Shown here: positions 4,758 through 5,573 of the stretch, one piece after another
Numbering within the stretch: the stretch's first letter is position 1
Layout: each line of letters opens with the position of its first letter
Assembly: GCA_036564195.1 (NCBI GenBank)
Contig: DATCLA010000227.1
Span: forward strand, 1 to 5,573
DNA: 5,573 nucleotides
Source of the DNA: DATCLA01 sp036564195
GTDB lineage: Bacteria; Bacillota; UBA4882; UBA8346
Direction of reading: 5' to 3'
Program-made: the position numbers and the translations under genes
Notes under the pieces: generated by a model
What the model saw: the letters and a program-made list of their open reading frames with translations, nothing else
Database searches by the model: none
What the model was told of the DNA's origin: nothing

Positions 4758-5573
4758 TTACCTCCCATCTGCATCTATCAAACGCCGTGCCACTGACCGG
4801 GCCCACTGATCCGCCGCTAAGATCTCCTCCAAATCCGGCTGGGTTGAAAATGCCTCTTGTTGATGGTAACCCATCACTTCCGAAACTATCCGGCTAATTT
4901 GGGTAAAACCGATCTTCCGAGCCAAAAATGCAGTTACCGCTTCCTCATTGGCGGCATTTAACACCGCCGGTAGACTCCCGCCTTTCCGTCCCGCCTCATA
5001 GGCTAATTCAATGGCCGGAAAGAGGCGCGGATTCACCGGTTCAAAGTTTAAAACCATCCGCTGTTTAAAATTTAGTTTAGGAAAAGGGCTGGCTAAGTGC
5101 TTCGGGTAAGTTAAAGCCAGTTGGATTGGAAGTCGCATATCACACAGTCCCAGTTGGGCCAGAAAAGAGCCATCTTTAAATTCCACCAGCGAATGGACGA
5201 TGCTTTCGCTATGGATTACCGGGGTGATTTGCTCAAAGGGCATCCCAAACAACCAATGAGCTTCAATGATTTCCAATCCCTTATTAAACATGGTAGCCGA
5301 ATCAATTGTTATTTTACTACCCATCTGCCAGTTAGGGTGTTGTAACGCCTGTTCCAGCGTAACTGTTTCTAACTGCTCCGGTGTATAAGTACGAAACGGC
5401 CCACCGGAAGCAGTAAGTACCAAACGTTCAACATCTTCCCGTTTTTTACCTTCCAAACATTGAAAAATAGCGCTATGTTCACTGTCCACCGGAATAATCT
5501 TAACGCCGTGGCGAGCAGCTGCCGACATAATCAGGGAACCGGCGGCCACTAAAGTCTCCTTGTTAGCCAGCGC
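4758..5573 (-). CDS. dxr: 1-deoxy-D-xylulose-5-phosphate reductoisomerase, 5' part missing at window edge
   Basis: DXR converts 1-deoxy-D-xylulose 5-phosphate to 2-C-methyl-D-erythritol 4-phosphate using NADPH and a divalent metal. It is the committed step of the MEP pathway and the fosmidomycin target. The visible 271 residues start at ALANKETL, which corresponds to about residue 120 of the E. coli enzyme; the N-terminal Rossmann NADPH-binding part lies outside the window. Catalytic features are present (fragment numbering): ANKE at 3-6, metal ligands in PVDSEH (D30, E32), SGGPFR from S56, the flexible loop HPNWQMG at 79-85 with W82, and DSATMFNKGLEIIEA containing N97, K98 and E101. These match E. 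coli S186, H209, W212, N227, K228 and E231 at a constant offset of 130. The C-terminal helical domain is complete and ends in DGR. An internal GTG at 5547-5549 is a valine codon inside the conserved core, not the true start. The gene leads directly into rseP. Confidence 0.98.
   Translation of the reverse strand, partial: ALANKETLVAAGSLIMSAAARHGVKIIPVDSEHSAIFQCLEGKKREDVERLVLTASGGPFRTYTPEQLETVTLEQALQHPNWQMGSKITIDSATMFNKGLEIIEAHWLFGMPFEQITPVIHSESIVHSLVEFKDGSFLAQLGLCDMRLPIQLALTYPKHLASPFPKLNFKQRMVLNFEPVNPRLFPAIELAYEAGRKGGSLPAVLNAANEEAVTAFLARKIGFTQISRIVSEVMGYHQQEAFSTQPDLEEILAADQWARSVARRLIDADGR
4761..4766 (-). promoter_or_regulatory. rseP ribosome binding site, inside the dxr 3' end
   Basis: GGGAGG on the minus strand makes up the last two sense codons of dxr (Gly-Arg) just before its TAA. 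It is 9 bases from the TTG at 4749-4751, an ideal spacing. It is only 2 bases from the out-of-frame ATG at 4756-4758, too close for normal initiation. The site therefore favours the TTG as the rseP start. Confidence 0.75.

Noticed and set aside
5121..5345. 74-codon plus-strand frame inside dxr
   Set aside because: It is antisense to the catalytic core of dxr, which is unambiguous.
5547..5549. GTG as the start of dxr
   Set aside because: The frame continues upstream to the window edge through the conserved ANKE motif, so this is an internal valine and the gene is truncated only by the window.

Overview
The window is a minus-strand gene block read from the right edge to the left: dxr (5' end cut off by the right edge), rseP, a small four-zinc-ribbon protein gene, ispG, and proS. 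After proS there is about 150 bases of AT-rich sequence up to the left edge. The order dxr-rseP-ispG-proS is a familiar arrangement in Bacillota (Firmicutes). Together with the bacterial-type ProRS with its inserted editing domain, a short single-PDZ RseP and strong GGAGG-type ribosome binding sites, it points to a Bacillota or related low-to-medium GC lineage. I cannot name the genus from sequence alone.

Region by region: 4758-5573 holds most of 1-deoxy-D-xylulose-5-phosphate reductoisomerase, without its N-terminal NADPH-binding part. At 3645-4751 lies an RseP/RasP-family intramembrane zinc metalloprotease, starting at a TTG six bases after the dxr stop. At 3198-3638 lies a 146-residue basic protein with sixteen cysteines in eight CxxC knuckles, best read as four tandem zinc ribbons. 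At 2101-3153 lies IspG with its complete iron-sulfur ligand set. A 227-base spacer (1874-2100) rich in small palindromes follows, with one possible extended -10 promoter and no recognisable T-box leader. At 158-1873 lies proline-tRNA ligase. At 1-145 an open, helix-like frame without a canonical start codon runs off the left edge.

How the genes fit together: dxr and ispG encode two steps of the MEP isoprenoid pathway. The intervening rseP is a conserved passenger in this cluster and probably acts in regulated intramembrane proteolysis and envelope signalling. dxr, rseP and the zinc-ribbon gene are separated by only 6 bases each, with the ribosome binding site of each following gene lying inside the end of the preceding one. 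They are therefore very likely co-transcribed and translationally coupled. ispG follows after 44 bases, while proS may have an additional promoter of its own.

The least ordinary content is the zinc-ribbon gene embedded in the cluster. Next are a two-residue expansion next to the RseP catalytic aspartate motif, the homopolymer-adjacent start region of rseP, and the start-less open frame after proS. I see no RNA genes, insertion sequences, CRISPR arrays or attachment sites.
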